From: Anaerolineae bacterium
GTDB taxonomy: Bacteria > Chloroflexota > Anaerolineae > Aggregatilineales > Phototrophicaceae
Direction: 5' to 3'
Assembly: GCA_028284565.1 (NCBI GenBank)
Contig: JANQRM010000359.1
Location: 1-7,180, forward strand
DNA: 7,180 nucleotides
Within the stretch, counting starts at the first letter, position 1. Each line of letters begins with the position of its first letter. Below are positions 5,949 through 7,180 of the stretch, piece by piece. The position numbers and the translations under genes are program-made. The notes beneath the pieces are model-generated. The model saw only the letters and a program-made list of their open reading frames with translations. It did not search any database and had not been told where the DNA came from.

Positions 5949-6407
5949 ATCCACCACTAACTCGCCATCACATTCCACACAGGTCGTCACACCGTCGGCA
6001 TAAGTCAAACCACAGGAGTCACACTTCATGCGCCCTTCACCGACATAACCATTGATGAGGCTTGTCGCCGCGTCACGGTCTATTCCCAGCTGAGTCATAT
6101 CCCGAATGGCATATTCAATCGGCGCGCGACCTTCTTTCACCTCATCACCCATCGCATTCAGCACATCCCCAACGGATACTTGCTTCTTCGGCTTGTACTG
6201 AAGCACCTCCGACTTGAATTGCATATTGCACCAACCACATTCCACATACTCACCTAGATGCCCCATCGGAATCAGGGGGATGAAGTAGAGCGTGAAGTAG
6301 CGTTTGACTTCTTTGTAGTCATAGGGACGGCGTTGTTGACAGTTTGGACAGAAAAATTCGCCGCTATCAACCGACTTGGCGCGCCCTTTCGTGCCGAAGA
6401 TAATCAT
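5946..6407 (-). CDS. Small protein with two four-cysteine zinc ribbons (zinc_ribbon_15-like N-terminus)
   Basis: The product has 153 residues and no signal peptide, so it is likely cytoplasmic. The N-terminal MIIFGTKGRAK, then CPNC (C20, C23), YFTLYFIPLIPMG (37-49) and ECGWC (C57, C60), matches my memory of the zinc_ribbon_15 family. In that family a treble of hydrophobic and aromatic residues sits between the two cysteine pairs. A helical middle (about 77-124) follows, then a second ribbon, CDSC (C129, C132) and CVEC (C143, C146). All eight cysteines are intact, which suggests two structural zinc sites. No catalytic motif is visible and the molecular role is unknown; nucleic-acid or protein binding would be guesses. 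The start ATG has GGAGG (6417-6413) 5 bases upstream. A possible promoter lies at 6457-6428. Confidence 0.82.
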   Translation of the reverse strand: MIIFGTKGRAKSVDSGEFFCPNCQQRRPYDYKEVKRYFTLYFIPLIPMGHLGEYVECGWCNMQFKSEVLQYKPKKQVSVGDVLNAMGDEVKEGRAPIEYAIRDMTQLGIDRDAATSLINGYVGEGRMKCDSCGLTYADGVTTCVECDGELVVD

Positions 6408-6427
6408 GTGTGCCTCCGTTGGCTTCT

Positions 6428-6457
6428 AGTATTGTGTATCGTAGCATACGCTGTCAA
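6428..6457 (-). promoter_or_regulatory. Candidate promoter of the zinc-ribbon gene
   Basis: On the minus strand a perfect TTGACA (6457-6452) is followed after 18 bases by AATACT (6433-6428, four of six matches to TATAAT). Transcription would start near 6421, just upstream of the GGAGG site. The -35 is strong and the -10 mediocre. The 68-base gap to the preceding gene agrees with a separate transcription unit. Confidence 0.42.
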
Positions 6458-6473
6458 CGAGTGCGACCTGACG

Positions 6474-6959
6474 CTATCCCGACGCTTGGCTATTTGGGGG
6501 TATTAAATCACCCGCTAACCATGGCATCGCATAGCCTACAATGAGGTGCCCAGCTTCAGCTAGTGCATTGCCTAAGGAGGTTGTGTCTCGGAAGCCCCAC
6601 CAATAATCGGAACTCTCGATAATTGCCACGCCGAAATCCTCCACGACCAAAGCACTCAACGTTCGATTGGCATATTGGGGATGGGAACTCGGTTTCGTCG
6701 GGACTTGGTCAGTCCGAATCAGATTCACCCGAAAGCGCGATTCTTGCCCAGCTGACCAAAAGCTATCTGTGTAGACAAGCAGTTGAAATTCGATATAAGC
6801 GGAAAGTCCATTGTCTAAGGATTTCTTAAAGCGGAAGTGTCCGCCTGCCCATTGAATAGGTCGATTCTCCAACGTATATCCCGCCGCATCGAAGGCTTGC
6901 CCCACCACCGCCAGCAAGATACTACGAAAATACTCCGTCTGTGACTGTCGTTCTTCCAT
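6474..6959 (-). CDS. Hypothetical protein, 161 residues
   Basis: I do not recognise this family. The protein is soluble in appearance, with no signal peptide or membrane segment. It begins with an amphipathic helix (EYFRSILLAVVGQAFDAAG, 9-27). Alternating strands follow (HFRFKKSL 41-48, LSAYIEFQLLVY 52-63, SRFRVNLIRTD 74-84), then LSALVVEDFGVAII (101-114), an aromatic DYWWGFRD (118-125), and a C-terminal helix (LGNALAEAGHLIVGYAMPWL, 129-148). The helix/strand/helix order faintly recalls DUF4304-type proteins, but I would not name it so. There is no Shine-Dalgarno before ATG 6959. The stop of the preceding gene is only three bases away and in the same frame (TAA, CCG, ATG), which suggests translation by termination-reinitiation. 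It is co-transcribed with the gene on the right by position. Confidence 0.75.
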   Translation of the reverse strand: MEERQSQTEYFRSILLAVVGQAFDAAGYTLENRPIQWAGGHFRFKKSLDNGLSAYIEFQLLVYTDSFWSAGQESRFRVNLIRTDQVPTKPSSHPQYANRTLSALVVEDFGVAIIESSDYWWGFRDTTSLGNALAEAGHLIVGYAMPWLAGDLIPPNSQASG

Positions 6960-6962
6960 CGG

Positions 6963-7180
6963 TTAGCCGAGTGCATGAAGCCACGATTGGTGCTTGGGAA
7001 AGAGAACACTTAATAATGCCGAGCCAACCAACCCTGCGTGAGTTTCGGGGACGATATAGCGGATGTCTTCAATAGAGCGGTGCCCGAATATGACGCTCAA
7101 GAAATCATGTTCCGCGAAGCCTGCATGGATCGCTGACTTTCCGCGCGGTTTCTCCTCAATATTTGTCATTTTGCCGTCCT
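6963..7180 (-). CDS. Probable C-terminal end of a GNAT/Eis-like acetyltransferase (SCP2-like domain); 5' part outside the window
   Basis: The reading frame is open to the right edge, so at least 72 residues are visible and the gene probably starts outside. Counted from an internal Met (ATG at 7169), FLSVIFGHRSIEDIRYI is at 23-39 and ALLSVLFPKHQSWLHALG at the end (51-68). From memory, this resembles the closing segment of Eis-type GNAT acetyltransferases. These end in a sterol-carrier-like domain with '..LLFG.RS..EL' followed by 'LL..LFP...'. The bases before that Met read DGK in frame, which suits the 'GGKV' strand that precedes this segment. Alternatively, AGGA at 7180-7177 is 7 bases from ATG 7169, so a standalone 68-residue protein cannot be excluded. 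No catalytic part of the acetyltransferase is in view. The stop is followed after three bases by the next gene. Confidence 0.55.
   Translation of the reverse strand, partial: DGKMTNIEEKPRGKSAIHAGFAEHDFLSVIFGHRSIEDIRYIVPETHAGLVGSALLSVLFPKHQSWLHALG

Noticed and set aside
7170..7180. Treating the right-edge gene as a complete 68-residue protein from ATG 7169
   Set aside because: It is possible (AGGA lies 7 bases upstream), but the frame is open to the edge and the sequence looks like the tail of a longer acetyltransferase, so a partial gene is preferred.
1..7180. CRISPR array, insertion sequence, integrase, toxin-antitoxin or defence genes
   Set aside because: I found no spaced direct repeats of CRISPR size, no terminal inverted repeats or transposase motifs, and no small paired genes with toxin or antitoxin features.

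Overview
The window reads as ordinary bacterial chromosome of moderate GC content. Genes are tightly packed, Shine-Dalgarno sequences are strong (AAGGAGG, GGAGG, GGAGGA), and genes within operons overlap by ATGA. I see no phage, transposon, CRISPR, tRNA or rRNA signal. The best guess at the host is a member of the Chloroflexota (Anaerolineae-like). This rests on one lipoprotein with a Thr/Pro 'TPTP' stalk, an orphan receiver protein, and a probable Eis/SCP2-type acetyltransferase tail. It is an inference from protein style, not from a marker gene.

Layout. (1) Positions 1-2563, minus strand: an ABC-2 export operon. The ATPase comes first, followed by two paralogous permeases, and both junctions are 4-base ATGA overlaps. 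The second permease runs off the left edge. (2) Positions 2564-2913: a divergent regulatory region of about 350 bases. It has candidate promoters facing both ways, each with its own inverted repeat placed like an operator. (3) Positions 2914-3291, plus strand: a single-domain (REC-only) response regulator, closed by a clear Rho-independent terminator at 3336-3361. (4) Positions 3400-5844, minus strand: a large lipoprotein made of TPR repeats with a C-terminal Slt70-type lytic transglycosylase domain. It is convergent with the response regulator. (5) Positions 5946-6407, minus strand: a small protein with two four-cysteine zinc ribbons. A heptamer repeat overlaps its stop codon. (6) Positions 6474-7180, minus strand: an unrecognised 161-residue protein directly after the 3' end of a gene that enters from the right edge, probably a GNAT/Eis-like acetyltransferase.

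How the parts may fit. The ABC operon builds one membrane exporter (NatA/NatB-like, substrate unknown). The REC protein is divergent from it and could be part of the same response, but it has no DNA-binding domain, so any link is speculative. The transglycosylase is an envelope peptidoglycan enzyme. The right-hand genes look like housekeeping or accessory genes with no evident pathway link. I do not see a convincing undescribed defence or mobile system. The most useful leads are the two promoter-associated dyads, the same-frame TAA-CCG-ATG gene junction, and the heptamer repeat.
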